Positions 29,996-39,074 are shown, numbered from the stretch's first letter. The stretch: 64,000 nucleotides of DNA from Marisediminitalea lipolytica (GCF_001758465.1 NZ_MJIC01000010.1:868001-932000); one strand, 5' to 3'. Notes: generated from the sequence alone by a model not told the origin. Numbers and translations: made by a program.

Positions 29996-32317
29996 ATGAA
30001 TAACAATTTATCAGTCACCAAACGCAATGGTGAACAAGAGCCCATTGATCTAGATAAAATTCACAAAGTTATTACCTGGGCAGCGAAAGGACTAAAAAAC
30101 GTCTCTGTTTCACAGGTAGAAATTAAAGCCCACATTCAGTTTTATGACGGCATCAAAACCGCCGAAATTCACGAAACCCTGATCAAATCTGCGGCTGACC
30201 TTATTTCCATTGAAGCACCGGATTATCAGTATCTTGCTGCTCGCCTGGCGATTTTCCACCTGCGTAAAAAAGCCTTTGGCGAATTTGAACCGCCTAAGCT
30301 GTTTAATCATGTGGCACGCATGGTTGATATGGGTAAATACGATACTCACCTGCTGGAAGACTATTCGCCGGAAGAGTTCGCCGAAATGGACAGCTACATT
30401 GACCATTGGCGCGACATGAATTTTAGTTACGCAGCCGTAAAACAGCTGGAAGGTAAATACCTGGTACAAAACCGGGTTACCGGCGAAATCTATGAGAGCG
30501 CGCAGTTCCTTTACATTCTGGTAGCGGCCTGTTTATTTGCCAACTACCCGAAAGAGACCCGTTTGCAGTATGTGCGTCGTTTTTATGATGCGTCATCGAC
30601 TTTCAAACTGTCGTTACCAACACCGATTATGTCTGGTGTACGTACCCCTACCCGTCAGTTCAGCTCATGCGTATTAATTGAAACCGGCGATAGTCTGGAT
30701 TCCATTAATGCCACGGCCAGCGCTATTGTTAAGTATGTCAGCCAGCGTGCTGGGATTGGTGTAAATGCCGGTCGCATTCGTGCACTGGGCAGCCCAATCC
30801 GTGGCGGCGAAGCATTCCACACCGGTTGCATTCCTTTTTACAAATACTTCCAGACAGCGGTTAAAAGCTGCTCTCAGGGTGGTGTTCGTGGTGGCGCAGC
30901 GACTTTATTCTACCCGCTGTGGCATCTGGAAGTTGAATCACTGCTGGTACTGAAAAACAACCGTGGTGTAGAAGAAAACCGCGTTCGTCACCTGGATTAC
31001 GGTGTACAATTCAACAAGCTGATGTATCAGCGCATGATGAAAGACGATTACATCACGCTGTTCAGCCCATCAGATGTACCTGGCCTGTACGACGCCTTCT
31101 TTGCCGACCAGCCTAAATTTGAAGAGCTGTACGTTAAGTACGAGCAGGACGAATCTATTCGCAAGAAGCGCATTAAAGCGATGGAATTGTTTGGTTTGTT
31201 TATGCAGGAACGTGCGAGCACTGGTCGTATCTATCTGCAAAACGTGGATCACTGTAATACCCATAGCCCGTTTGATCCTAAGGTAGCACCGGTTCGTCAG
31301 AGCAACCTGTGTCTGGAAATTGCGTTACCGACCAAGCCGCTTGAGCACGTTAACGACGAGAACGGCGAAATTGCCCTGTGTACGCTTTCGGCCTTTAACT
31401 TAGGTGCAATTCAGTCGCTGGACGAGTTTGAAGAACTGTCGGATCTGGCCGTTCGCGCACTGGACAGCCTGCTGGATTATCAGGACTACCCGGTACCAGC
31501 TGCTTACAATGCCACCATGAACCGCCGTACCCTGGGTATAGGCGTGATTAACTTTGCCTACTATCTGGCTAAGAATGGCGTTAAGTACTCTGACTTTAGT
31601 GCCAACAGCCTGGTCCATAAAACCTTTGAAGCCATGCAGTATCATCTGCTTAAGGCATCAAACAATCTGGCTAAAGAAAAAGGCGCCTGTCCTAAATTTA
31701 ACGAGACTACGTATTCACAAGGCGTGCTGCCCATTGATACGTACAAAAAAGACCTCGACGCTATCTGCAACGAACCGCTGCATTTAGACTGGGAAGGACT
31801 GCGTAAAGACATCGTTGAATATGGCCTGCGTAACTCAACTCTGTCGGCGTTAATGCCATCAGAGACCTCGTCACAAATTTCTAATGCGACGAACGGTATT
31901 GAACCACCTCGTGGTCACATCAGTATCAAGTCAAGTAAAGACGGTGTGCTTAAGCAGGTTGTGCCAGAGTATGAGCGTCTGAAGGAACAGTACGAGCTGT
32001 TGTGGGATATCCCGTCAAATGACGGTTACCTGCAACTGTGCGGCATTATGCAGAAGTTTGTTGATCAGACAATCTCGGCTAACACCAGCTACAACCCGTC
32101 TAAGTACGAAAACGGCAAAGTGCCTATGCGCTTGCTGTTAAAAGACCTATTAACCGCGTACAAGCTGGGGGTAAAAACCCTGTATTACCATAACACCCGT
32201 GATGGTGCGGCCGATGCGCCGGTTGAAACTACCTCAGCCGCTGCGGTTAAACCTGCTGCTCAGGAAGTCGTTATTGAAGAAGACGACGACTGCGCCGGCG
32301 GTGCTTGTAAAATATAA
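29996..32317 (+). CDS. nrdA: Class Ia ribonucleoside-diphosphate reductase subunit alpha
   Basis: Large subunit of the aerobic ribonucleotide reductase, which reduces NDPs to dNDPs. It is 773 residues, close to the E. coli length. An N-terminal ATP-cone (VTKRNGEQEPIDLDKIHKVITWAAKGL) gives dATP control. The active-site region includes RQFSSCVLIE and NLCLEIALPTKPL. The finger loop is at MPSETSSQISNATNGIEPPR. The C-terminal redox pair is the CAGGAC at the tail. The gene lies behind a tandem pair of NrdR boxes and is followed by nrdB after a small hairpin. Confidence 0.98.
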   Translation: MNNNLSVTKRNGEQEPIDLDKIHKVITWAAKGLKNVSVSQVEIKAHIQFYDGIKTAEIHETLIKSAADLISIEAPDYQYLAARLAIFHLRKKAFGEFEPPKLFNHVARMVDMGKYDTHLLEDYSPEEFAEMDSYIDHWRDMNFSYAAVKQLEGKYLVQNRVTGEIYESAQFLYILVAACLFANYPKETRLQYVRRFYDASSTFKLSLPTPIMSGVRTPTRQFSSCVLIETGDSLDSINATASAIVKYVSQRAGIGVNAGRIRALGSPIRGGEAFHTGCIPFYKYFQTAVKSCSQGGVRGGAATLFYPLWHLEVESLLVLKNNRGVEENRVRHLDYGVQFNKLMYQRMMKDDYITLFSPSDVPGLYDAFFADQPKFEELYVKYEQDESIRKKRIKAMELFGLFMQERASTGRIYLQNVDHCNTHSPFDPKVAPVRQSNLCLEIALPTKPLEHVNDENGEIALCTLSAFNLGAIQSLDEFEELSDLAVRALDSLLDYQDYPVPAAYNATMNRRTLGIGVINFAYYLAKNGVKYSDFSANSLVHKTFEAMQYHLLKASNNLAKEKGACPKFNETTYSQGVLPIDTYKKDLDAICNEPLHLDWEGLRKDIVEYGLRNSTLSALMPSETSSQISNATNGIEPPRGHISIKSSKDGVLKQVVPEYERLKEQYELLWDIPSNDGYLQLCGIMQKFVDQTISANTSYNPSKYENGKVPMRLLLKDLLTAYKLGVKTLYYHNTRDGAADAPVETTSAAAVKPAAQEVVIEEDDDCAGGACKI

Positions 32318-32329
32318 TAATTGCTTATT

Positions 32330-32350
32330 TGCCCGGCGTCAGCCGGGCAA
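32330..32350 (+). other. Intercistronic hairpin between nrdA and nrdB
   Basis: GCCCGGC, loop GTCA, GCCGGGC, with no T-run. It lies in the 63-bp nrdA-nrdB gap and probably tunes processing or stability rather than ending transcription. Confidence 0.6.
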
Positions 32351-32380
32351 CTTATTGCGCTAGCGAAGTGATAATAAAAT

Positions 32381-33511
32381 ATGAAATACACCACGTTTAA
32401 TCAGCAAAATGTGAATCAGCTCGATGAGCCGATGTTTTTTGGAAATCCGGTTAACGTAGCTCGTTACGACCAACAAAAACACTCAATTTTTGAAAAACTT
32501 ATCGAAAAGCAAATCAGCTTTTTCTGGCGTCCGGAAGAAGTGGATGTGACCCGTGACCGGGTGGATTTTCAAAAACTGACTGATTCAGAAAAGCACATTT
32601 TCATCTCTAACCTGAAATACCAGACACTGCTGGATTCAGTACAGGGTCGCAGCCCTAATATCGCGTTCTTACCGATTATTTCGCTGCCTGAGCTGGAAAC
32701 CTGGGTTGAGACCTGGTCGTTTTTCGAAACCATTCACTCGCGTTCTTACACACACATTCTGCGTAACCTGTTTACCGATCCCAGTTCGATTTTTGAAGAT
32801 ATCGTGGTCAACGACGAAATTAAGCGTCGTGCTACCGATATTTCAAAATATTATGACGATCTGATTTACGCCACTCAGCTATGGCAAACCCAGGGCGAAG
32901 GCATGTATACCAATGAGGGCCAGCCCTATCCGGTTAACATGCGTGAGCTTAAGAAAAAGCTGTTTTTGTGCATGAACTCGGTTAACGCACTGGAAGCCAT
33001 TCGTTTTTACGTTTCGTTTGCCTGTACTTTTGCATTTGCCGAGCGCGAACTGATGGAAGGTAACTCAAAAATCATTCGTCTGATTGCCCGTGATGAAAAC
33101 CTGCACTTAACCTCTACCCAACATATTCTGAATTTGTGGGCCAAGGGTAAAGATGATCCGGAGATGGCTGAGATTGCTGAAGAGTGCGCCGAAGAAGCTA
33201 AGCAAATCTTTATGAAAGCCGTAGAGCAGGAAAAACAATGGGCAGAATACCTGTTCCAGCACGGTTCCATGATTGGTTTGAATAAAGAAATTCTGTGTCA
33301 GTATGTAGAATATATCGCTAACCAGCGTATGGCCGTTATTGGTATGGGCCAGCCTTACGAAGTAACCAGCAACCCGCTACCATGGATGAACAATTACCTG
33401 ATCTCCGATAATGTTCAGGTTGCGCCACAGGAATCCGAAATCAGCTCTTATCTGGTGGGTCAGATTGACTCAGCCGTAAGTGAAGACGACTTCGCCGATT
33501 TCGAACTCTAA
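32381..33511 (+). CDS. nrdB: Class Ia ribonucleoside-diphosphate reductase subunit beta
   Basis: Small subunit with the diiron-tyrosyl radical cofactor. It is 376 residues. The radical Tyr is residue 123 in [14 protein letters not shown], the Tyr122 equivalent of E. coli. Iron ligands lie in the surrounding helices (Glu/His of WSFFETIHS and [12 protein letters not shown]). The C-terminal acidic tail (EDDFADFEL) docks to NrdA. It is 9 bp upstream of the ferredoxin gene that maintains the cofactor. Confidence 0.98.
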   Translation: MKYTTFNQQNVNQLDEPMFFGNPVNVARYDQQKHSIFEKLIEKQISFFWRPEEVDVTRDRVDFQKLTDSEKHIFISNLKYQTLLDSVQGRSPNIAFLPIISLPELETWVETWSFFETIHSRSYTHILRNLFTDPSSIFEDIVVNDEIKRRATDISKYYDDLIYATQLWQTQGEGMYTNEGQPYPVNMRELKKKLFLCMNSVNALEAIRFYVSFACTFAFAERELMEGNSKIIRLIARDENLHLTSTQHILNLWAKGKDDPEMAEIAEECAEEAKQIFMKAVEQEKQWAEYLFQHGSMIGLNKEILCQYVEYIANQRMAVIGMGQPYEVTSNPLPWMNNYLISDNVQVAPQESEISSYLVGQIDSAVSEDDFADFEL

Positions 33512-33520
33512 CAACAGGCA

Positions 33521-33793
33521 ATGACCGACCGCGATAACACCTACCGTATCGACATTGTCGATACGGTAACGGTGACCGCATCACCCGATAAAACGCTGCT
33601 GGAAAGCCTTGAATCTCACAGGATTGACGTGCAATACCATTGCCGCGAAGGGTTTTGTGGCGCCTGTCGCACCACCCTGCTGGAAGGTGACGTTGAGTAC
33701 ACCACAGATCCACTTGCGTTTATGGATGATAATGAAATCCTGCCATGTTGCTGTAAGCCAAGTTCTCATCTTAAAATAAAAATTAATTTTTGA
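33521..33793 (+). CDS. yfaE: YfaE-type [2Fe-2S] ferredoxin for NrdB cofactor maintenance
   Basis: Small plant-type ferredoxin of 90 residues. The cluster motif is YHCREGFCGACRTTLL with the fourth Cys in ILPCCCKPSS. E. coli YfaE delivers electrons to rebuild the NrdB diferric-tyrosyl cofactor. Its place directly after nrdB supports the same job. No linker domains are present. Confidence 0.94.
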   Translation: MTDRDNTYRIDIVDTVTVTASPDKTLLESLESHRIDVQYHCREGFCGACRTTLLEGDVEYTTDPLAFMDDNEILPCCCKPSSHLKIKINF

Positions 33794-33815
33794 AATTCCA
33801 GACACTTATTACTTA

Positions 33816-34379
33816 CTAATTAAGCTTTTTAACAGCGATTTCAATTCCTTCAATTAACGACTTCATAGCATCAGTTCCCCCGTCCATGTTATCGAACAAC
33901 ACTGGAACTGAATTGCCTGTCTTCGCTGATTTTAAATACCAGCCAGCCGCACTATCCGTCTCGTTATACTGAAACCATAACAAATAGTCCTCATTATCTG
34001 TTGAAGATAAATGCGGGGTATCGCTGCGCGCTTCATTAACCGATTTAAACAAATTATGTTTACGCAGAGCTTCAACAACCACATGTTGCCCGGAATAAAC
34101 AATCTGTTCCAGATAGCTCAGTTGAGTCTCTCCGGGCGTTGGCCCGGAGGTAATAAACCCTTTGGCTTTTGTGAGTGACGGTGATGGCAACACCACTTTA
34201 AGACTTGAGCTCAATGGCGTTTTCGATTCAGTCATCGCAGCAACAATTTGGTCGTTAAAACTGTCACTGGCCGCTATCGCTGCAGCTGGCGTTGAATAAG
34301 AGACGCCATTGAAAGTATAACTGGTTGTCTGACAGGCAATTAGAGTAAGAACTACCCCTAAAAGACAGTACTTTTTCAT
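33816..34379 (-). CDS. Lipoprotein of unknown function
   Basis: Not recognised. It is 187 residues with a lipoprotein signal peptide MKKYCLLGVVLTLIAC, lipobox LIAC with Cys16, followed by Gln-Thr-Thr. The lack of Asp at +2 suggests outer-membrane sorting. The mature part alternates short hydrophobic strands and Ser/Thr-rich loops (LKVVLPSPSLTKAKGFI; YSGQHVVVEALRKHNLFKSV; DYLLWFQYNETDSAAGWYLKSA) and ends in a helix, resembling a small alpha/beta periplasmic domain. It faces yfaE and lies beside the orphan flagellin, possibly as a separate unit. Confidence 0.72.
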   Translation of the reverse strand: MKKYCLLGVVLTLIACQTTSYTFNGVSYSTPAAAIAASDSFNDQIVAAMTESKTPLSSSLKVVLPSPSLTKAKGFITSGPTPGETQLSYLEQIVYSGQHVVVEALRKHNLFKSVNEARSDTPHLSSTDNEDYLLWFQYNETDSAAGWYLKSAKTGNSVPVLFDNMDGGTDAMKSLIEGIEIAVKKLN

Positions 34380-34560
34380 GTTTCAATCCTTTTAATTAAT
34401 CTGTTACTGCTTATTCAGGAAAATGTTTTATGAGCCAACGTTTAAACATAAGGCTGAGTCTAGCCAGTTATTATTTGAGCTGCAATTACCCATTGCGTGG
34501 CGACAATAACAGTCACTGCTACTCTAAGCCACTCAATCATTTAAAAAGTAAACTGGGTTT

Positions 34561-35991
34561 CTAGCCGTTCAACAAAGATAAAGCAATTTCCGGCCGCTGG
34601 TTAGCCTGACTCAGTAACGAGTGACTGGCCTGTTGAATGATTTGGTTTTTTGCCAAGGTGGCTGTTTCGCTGGCGTAATCAGTATCCATAATTTGTGACT
34701 GTGCCGCCCGCGTGTTTTCGACACGAATCGACAGATTTCTTAAGTTGGATTGCATGGCATTTTGCACGGCACCATAACCAGCGCGCTTTTCACCAATATC
34801 ATCAATAGCCTCAGACAGCGCATTCAAAGCAACTTCTGCCTGCTGCTGTGTACTTAACGATAACCCGGTGAGCCCCAAATCCGCAGCGGTGGCCGGCGTT
34901 TTGGCAATTTCGTGATAATCCTGGGGGGCATTAATGGCTGCAGACGTGGTAATTTTCACATCCTTTTCCGGATTTTCTGCAGCAAACTCAGCTTCCTGAA
35001 TAGCTGCACTGGCTACACCGCCTAACCGATCCCAGGATATTTGTCCCTGATAAGCACTTCCCGAACTCTGCCCTGAAACCGCCAGTATGATATCCTGATT
35101 AGTGGTACCTGTTAACGTAATGACCTCTATAACCGTCTCGCCACTATTAATTAGACCGTCATTGTTCAGGTCTCCGTCGCCACTGTAAGTGAGTGAAGTA
35201 CCAACAGCACTAGCAGCATTGATGTTACTTGCGTCGTAACTGGCTCCGGAACTAAATCCATTACTGGTAGTCAGAAAAGCCGAATCAATATTACTTAAAT
35301 CAAGACCAAGATCCTGCCAGTTAAAGTCGGCCAGCGGGTCACCGGCCGCCGGTACCTCTACCCCCGCTAAATGCTCGCCGCTAGTAGAGAAAAGGTGGAT
35401 ATCATCATCCAAACCATAAGAATCAAAGGTAAAGCGTATATTCTCAGAGTTTGCCGGTATAAAGTAAAAATCGTTACCACTGCCGCTAAATGGCAAATTA
35501 TTCACTATCTGCTGACCTGAACCCAAAGTCACATTGTCAGGTGAGTTGTTGCCAAACAGAAGGGCTGTTGGTGATAATAACGGATGGCGACCGAAGGCTT
35601 CAGTCTCGTTGGCGATTCGATCAATTTCTTTTTTTAATTGCTGAAACTCTTTGTCCAGCGCCTGACGATCGCTGTCGGAATGAATACCATTTTGCGCCTG
35701 TACAGCAAGCTGGCGCATTCGTTGAGACGCAGTGCTAACCTCATCTAACGCCCCTTCGGCAATTTGCGCGTAGCCAATACCATCATTGAGATTACGCACC
35801 ACCTGACGGGTTGATATCACATCACTTTGCAGCCTATCGGCTATTTGTAATCCGGCTGCGTCATCGGCAGCGCTGTTGATGCGAAAACCAGAGGAAAGGC
35901 GCTCAAAAGACTGGTCCAGTCGAGTTGTTGACGAAAACAACTGACGTTGTATGTTAAGCGCCGACTGATTATGACCAATAAGTAATGACAT
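34561..35991 (-). CDS. Flagellin with an EF-hand-containing central insert
   Basis: Filament protein. The N-terminal D0/D1 helices (residues ~1-140; ERLSSGFRINSAADDAAGLQIADRL) and the C-terminal helices (~385-476; RAAQSQIMDTDYASETATLAKNQIIQQ) are canonical and share no frameshift. The central ~165-340 region is not the usual short variable part. It has a beta-rich segment (GNDFYFIPANSENIRFTFDSYGLDDDIHLFSTSG), then a perfect 12-residue EF-hand-type loop, D274 to E285 (DxNxDGxIxxxE), then a hydrophobic strand (VIEVITLTGTTNQDIILAVSG). The flagellin is isolated from any flagellar locus in view. A strong sigma-28 promoter lies upstream at 36025-36051. Confidence 0.9.
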   Translation of the reverse strand: MSLLIGHNQSALNIQRQLFSSTTRLDQSFERLSSGFRINSAADDAAGLQIADRLQSDVISTRQVVRNLNDGIGYAQIAEGALDEVSTASQRMRQLAVQAQNGIHSDSDRQALDKEFQQLKKEIDRIANETEAFGRHPLLSPTALLFGNNSPDNVTLGSGQQIVNNLPFSGSGNDFYFIPANSENIRFTFDSYGLDDDIHLFSTSGEHLAGVEVPAAGDPLADFNWQDLGLDLSNIDSAFLTTSNGFSSGASYDASNINAASAVGTSLTYSGDGDLNNDGLINSGETVIEVITLTGTTNQDIILAVSGQSSGSAYQGQISWDRLGGVASAAIQEAEFAAENPEKDVKITTSAAINAPQDYHEIAKTPATAADLGLTGLSLSTQQQAEVALNALSEAIDDIGEKRAGYGAVQNAMQSNLRNLSIRVENTRAAQSQIMDTDYASETATLAKNQIIQQASHSLLSQANQRPEIALSLLNG

Positions 35992-36024
35992 CTTCCATGA
36001 CTACTTCACGACTTCCTTGTATCC

Positions 36025-36051
36025 GTATCGGCCTGTCGTCCTTTACCTTTA
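36025..36051 (-). promoter_or_regulatory. Sigma-28 (FliA) promoter of the orphan flagellin
   Basis: On the minus strand TAAA, exactly 15 bp, then GCCGATAC. The FliA consensus is TAAA-N15-GCCGATAA, so only the last base differs. The -10 ends 33 bp upstream of the flagellin start codon. This places the gene in the late flagellar regulon. Confidence 0.85.
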
Positions 36052-36608
36052 GTATAGTTTTCACTTAACTTGTTGATTGAAAATAGCAATTGAACGGAAT
36101 TCAAAGCTCATAAACAACCGTTTGAAGCGCTTATCTGTATTCATGATTTGCGCCACGCACTGCATGCAGCGTTATTAAGAAAGCTGTCTCATTTTACCGA
36201 TACAAACACATCAACCCCTATTGGTGGCAACGACAAAGGTGAGCTTATGCATTCGGCAGTCGCTACCATTAGCACAACCGGCTCACCATAAGTATGACGT
36301 TTTTTATGATAACGGCAGGAGTGACGACAGTGTCTATGATGTTGAGAGCAAGCAGTTGTAACGATAAATTTTTCAAATATGTTAGGCTCAGATAATTTCA
36401 GTGACTTAAACCAAAGCAAATGATTTAAATAGGTAATTTTTAATTCTCTTATGAAACCTCTGACTTTCTGACTGTTTAATTTTTAAGCAGACTTGCGATT
36501 TATTGTCTATTGATATTAACTTAATGTTACAAGAAGTGGCATAGCCGCTCCTATCTCATACACAGTTTCCAGACAGTCGCGGAAGCAGAATCAGGGAAAT
36601 CGCTGTCG
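36052..36608. other. AT-rich intergenic region between flagellin and the ToxR-like gene
   Basis: About 560 bp. One inverted pair, GGTGAGC at 36238-36244 and GCTCACC at 36281-36287, may form an imperfect stem. A 76-codon minus-strand frame here looks non-coding. The divergent promoters of both flanking genes should be in this region. Confidence 0.45.
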
Positions 36609-37061
36609 ATGGAAATCAATGGACTTGTAATCAACTTTGATGAAAATATCATCTCCTACACTTCCTCGAACAGGGTCAGTCCTAAGGTCATGGCCGTTTT
36701 AAAGCTGTTGCTGGAAAATAAAAATGAAGTAGTAACCAGGGAAACCCTTCTTGATGAGGCCTGGAGCCGGGAGTTCGTATCAGACGAACTCATTACCCGC
36801 GCCATTTCAGATTTACGACGTGCTCTGCGAGAATCACTGGGAGGTTTAGAAAAGTCAGTCGAGACTATTCCCAAAAAAGGCTACAAACTCAATTTTGACC
36901 TTCTTGAATCCATTACCCGGGAAGCATCGACTGCGACAAAAACAACTAGTCAAAACAGCAAACCAATAGCCTTTAAAATCTCCTTTAAAGCAGGCGCAAT
37001 TAGCATTGTCGCATGCATAGCTCTGGGTTTAATGGCTTATTTGTTTATTACTTCTAACTGA
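36609..37061 (+). CDS. Short ToxR/CadC-like regulator: winged helix plus one membrane helix
   Basis: Putative membrane-bound transcription factor of 150 residues. Residues ~1-98 form an OmpR/PhoB-type winged helix (LVINFDENIISYTSSNRVSPKVMAVLKLL...VTRETLLDEAW...AISDLRRALRESLGGLEKSVETIPKKGYKLN). A Ser/Thr/Lys-rich linker follows, then a single C-terminal transmembrane helix (GAISIVACIALGLMAYLFI) with only ~3 residues beyond it. ToxR and CadC carry a periplasmic sensor at that point; none is present here, and no frameshift was seen. Sensing would have to come from a partner or from the membrane itself. Confidence 0.82.
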   Translation: MEINGLVINFDENIISYTSSNRVSPKVMAVLKLLLENKNEVVTRETLLDEAWSREFVSDELITRAISDLRRALRESLGGLEKSVETIPKKGYKLNFDLLESITREASTATKTTSQNSKPIAFKISFKAGAISIVACIALGLMAYLFITSN

Positions 37062-37588
37062 GTTTCCTTCAGGCAAAGTCCATCTCAGTAAACTGTTTCA
37101 AAGGCAGACTGACGCGATGCCTTTACTCCAATCATGAATATTAAATCATTAACTCTTTTCCGGTTAACGAGGAACTTATCTTTCGGGTAATGTTATTTAA
37201 CCGAATAAGTCATACTGTTTACTTAATATTTAAGTTGAGTTTTGAAATGTAAATATTTCAATTAATCAATTAATTAGCGTACTTAATATACAAAGTTTAT
37301 GGCTTTAATATGGCTAGAGTCGAGCATATCCTAATACCCTTATCAAACAAAAATTGCCCCGTTTTTTACCTGTAGTGTTTCTGAAACTTCATATTTTTTT
37401 CACTTTTTTCTCAGGAATTAGGATGCGCCAGTAAATATATTAGAGCTGTAGCTTGTGTTTCTGTTAACAATGGATGAGCACTATGGATTGCGCTTAGAAA
37501 TACATGAGGCAAATAAAACGTAAAGACTTAACAGTATCAGTTTAAACAACGAAAATCACTATTCGTATCAAACAGGGAGTGCTAATTA
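37062..37588. other. AT-rich intergenic region upstream of the small secreted protein
   Basis: About 530 bp of strikingly AT-rich sequence with runs such as AATTAATCAATTAATTAG. No ORF, tRNA or clear terminator was seen. The composition contrasts with flanking housekeeping genes and suggests either recent acquisition or a bound regulatory region, for example for H-NS-like proteins or the ToxR-like neighbour. Confidence 0.45.
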
Positions 37589-37900
37589 ATGAAATTTCAC
37601 CTTCGCCCAATTGTTACCATTTTTATGTGCGTGATATTTGCAGGCAAATTAAACGCTGAAGAAATCGTATCCACCTCCACATCCCCAACAATCACAAGTA
37701 TCGGCAATGCAACAACCGATCAGCTCGCCTCGCGTTCAGCTTCGAAAGCTGAACGCGTGGTATTTGAACTCCATCAGGAAAAGCGGGTTGGTTTTCAGTG
37801 TAAAGACTCTTACGGAATGATTTTGTATGAACTGATGGCATATCTTTCAGGAACACCAACACCTGATGTCAGCTGTGCCAATCTAACGGCTCAGCGATAA
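37589..37900 (+). CDS. Small secreted protein of unknown function
   Basis: Not recognised. It is 103 residues with a signal peptide (MKFHLRPIVTIFMCVIFAGKLNA, cut before EEIVS). The mature part starts with a Ser/Thr-rich stretch and a basic helix (SASKAERVVFELHQEKRVGF). It has two Cys, in FQCKDSY and VSCANL, that could form a disulfide. GGGAG precedes the ATG by about 9 nt. The coding sequence contains a perfect 12-bp inverted repeat at 37731-37757. It lies on the same strand as the ToxR-like gene but 527 bp away, so it is a candidate target rather than an operon partner. Confidence 0.6.
   Translation: MKFHLRPIVTIFMCVIFAGKLNAEEIVSTSTSPTITSIGNATTDQLASRSASKAERVVFELHQEKRVGFQCKDSYGMILYELMAYLSGTPTPDVSCANLTAQR
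37731..37757 (+). repeat. Perfect 12-bp inverted repeat inside the small secreted-protein gene
   Basis: CGCGTTCAGCTT, loop CGA, AAGCTGAACGCG. The RNA would form a very stable 3-nt-loop hairpin within codons for ASRSASKAER. No T-run follows, so it is not a standard terminator. It could be an RNA control element or a site for a dimeric DNA-binding protein. Confidence 0.85.
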
Positions 37901-37934
37901 ACCCATTACGGATTGATAAACCATTAGTGGTTAG

Positions 37935-38780
37935 TCAGGCCTTGTGTTGTTTTATCCATATCACCAGTGCCACACCGCCGAGCACAAGACCTGAGCTCAG
38001 TGCAATTCTTAGTGTGATGGCTTCATTTAATAACAGCCAGCCAGCAATAACCGCCAGAACAGGCACCGATAGCTGCAAAGTGGCCGCTTTAATTGCGGCT
38101 ATATGCGGCAATATGGAATACCAGAGCGCATAGCCCATACCAGACGCTATGGCACCTGAAGCCACCGCGTAAGCAATACCATCCCATTGCAATGTATTAT
38201 CCGGCCAGAAAAAAGCAAGCAGTACCACAGCCATAGGCGTGGCGCGAATAAAATTGCCTGCGGTGGCTTCGATAGGTAATTTCGCGCCTTTTCCACGCAA
38301 AGAATACACACCCCAGGCGATGCCTGCGGTAATCATCAGCAAAGCACTGGAGAGTTGCGGCACAGCAGCATTTGGCAGCAGTAATAAAATAAGGCCAACT
38401 AACGCCAGCAGAAATCCCCCCCACTGCAAGGCGCTCATGCGTTCGCCCTTTAACAATCCCCAGCTGATCATGGTGATTTGCACCGCGCCAAACAACAGTA
38501 ATGCACCGGCACCTGCGGTCATACTAATGTAAGCAAACGAAAAGCCAGCGGCATAAATAAATAAGGCCAATGCCGATATAGCGTTACCTTCCTGCAACGG
38601 TTTATGGTTACGCATAACCACCAAAAGCATTAATATCACCGCACCACTGGCTAATCGCCAGAACGTAAAGGCCGCTGGCGTAATGTCAGTTTCTACCAGC
38701 GCCATACGGCACAATAACGAGTTAGCCGCAAAGGCTGTCATTGCCAGTGCAGCCAGAAATACCAGTTTAATTAACGCCAT
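37935..38780 (-). CDS. EamA/DMT-superfamily transporter
   Basis: Predicted exporter or permease of the drug/metabolite transporter superfamily. It is 281 residues with ten transmembrane helices arranged as two EamA repeats. The first opens with LIKLVFLAALAMTAFAANSLLCRMAL. The second begins around ALLMITAGIAWGVYSLRGKG. The substrate cannot be told from sequence. It is a single gene, divergent from the chemoreceptor. Confidence 0.85.
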   Translation of the reverse strand: MALIKLVFLAALAMTAFAANSLLCRMALVETDITPAAFTFWRLASGAVILMLLVVMRNHKPLQEGNAISALALFIYAAGFSFAYISMTAGAGALLLFGAVQITMISWGLLKGERMSALQWGGFLLALVGLILLLLPNAAVPQLSSALLMITAGIAWGVYSLRGKGAKLPIEATAGNFIRATPMAVVLLAFFWPDNTLQWDGIAYAVASGAIASGMGYALWYSILPHIAAIKAATLQLSVPVLAVIAGWLLLNEAITLRIALSSGLVLGGVALVIWIKQHKA

Positions 38781-38874
38781 ACCGCTTCCCTAAACACCTG
38801 TTAACAGATTGTTGCGTGGTTCACCATAACCGGAATAGCGCCTTATGGCTATGCTACTGAGGTCGGTGATACCA

Positions 38875-38888
38875 CTGTGTAAACACAG
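38875..38888. promoter_or_regulatory. Inverted repeat CTGTGT-AA-ACACAG between eamA-type and chemoreceptor genes
   Basis: A 6-bp perfect inverted repeat with a 2-bp centre in the ~290-bp divergent region. It is a candidate operator for a dimeric regulator. No family could be assigned, and it does not match the LexA consensus. Confidence 0.35.
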
Positions 38889-39074
38889 ACCGGGTAAACG
38901 ATAAAAATTACCCAATGTAGCAAGCGACTTAACCAATAACGACATATTCTATTAAATATCAATAGGGTAGCTTCATGTTTCGGCTGACTTGTGTAGGATG
39001 AACTAAGCTTGATGTGCAAAAAGGGACAGTTCACATAGCACGGCATTTCTCTTGAGACACAAAAAAGCAGGTTG

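Noticed and set aside
36189..36419. 76-codon minus-strand ORF in the flagellin-regulator gap
   Set aside because: His/Cys-rich low-quality composition, no ribosome site seen, and an internal inverted repeat. Probably not coding.
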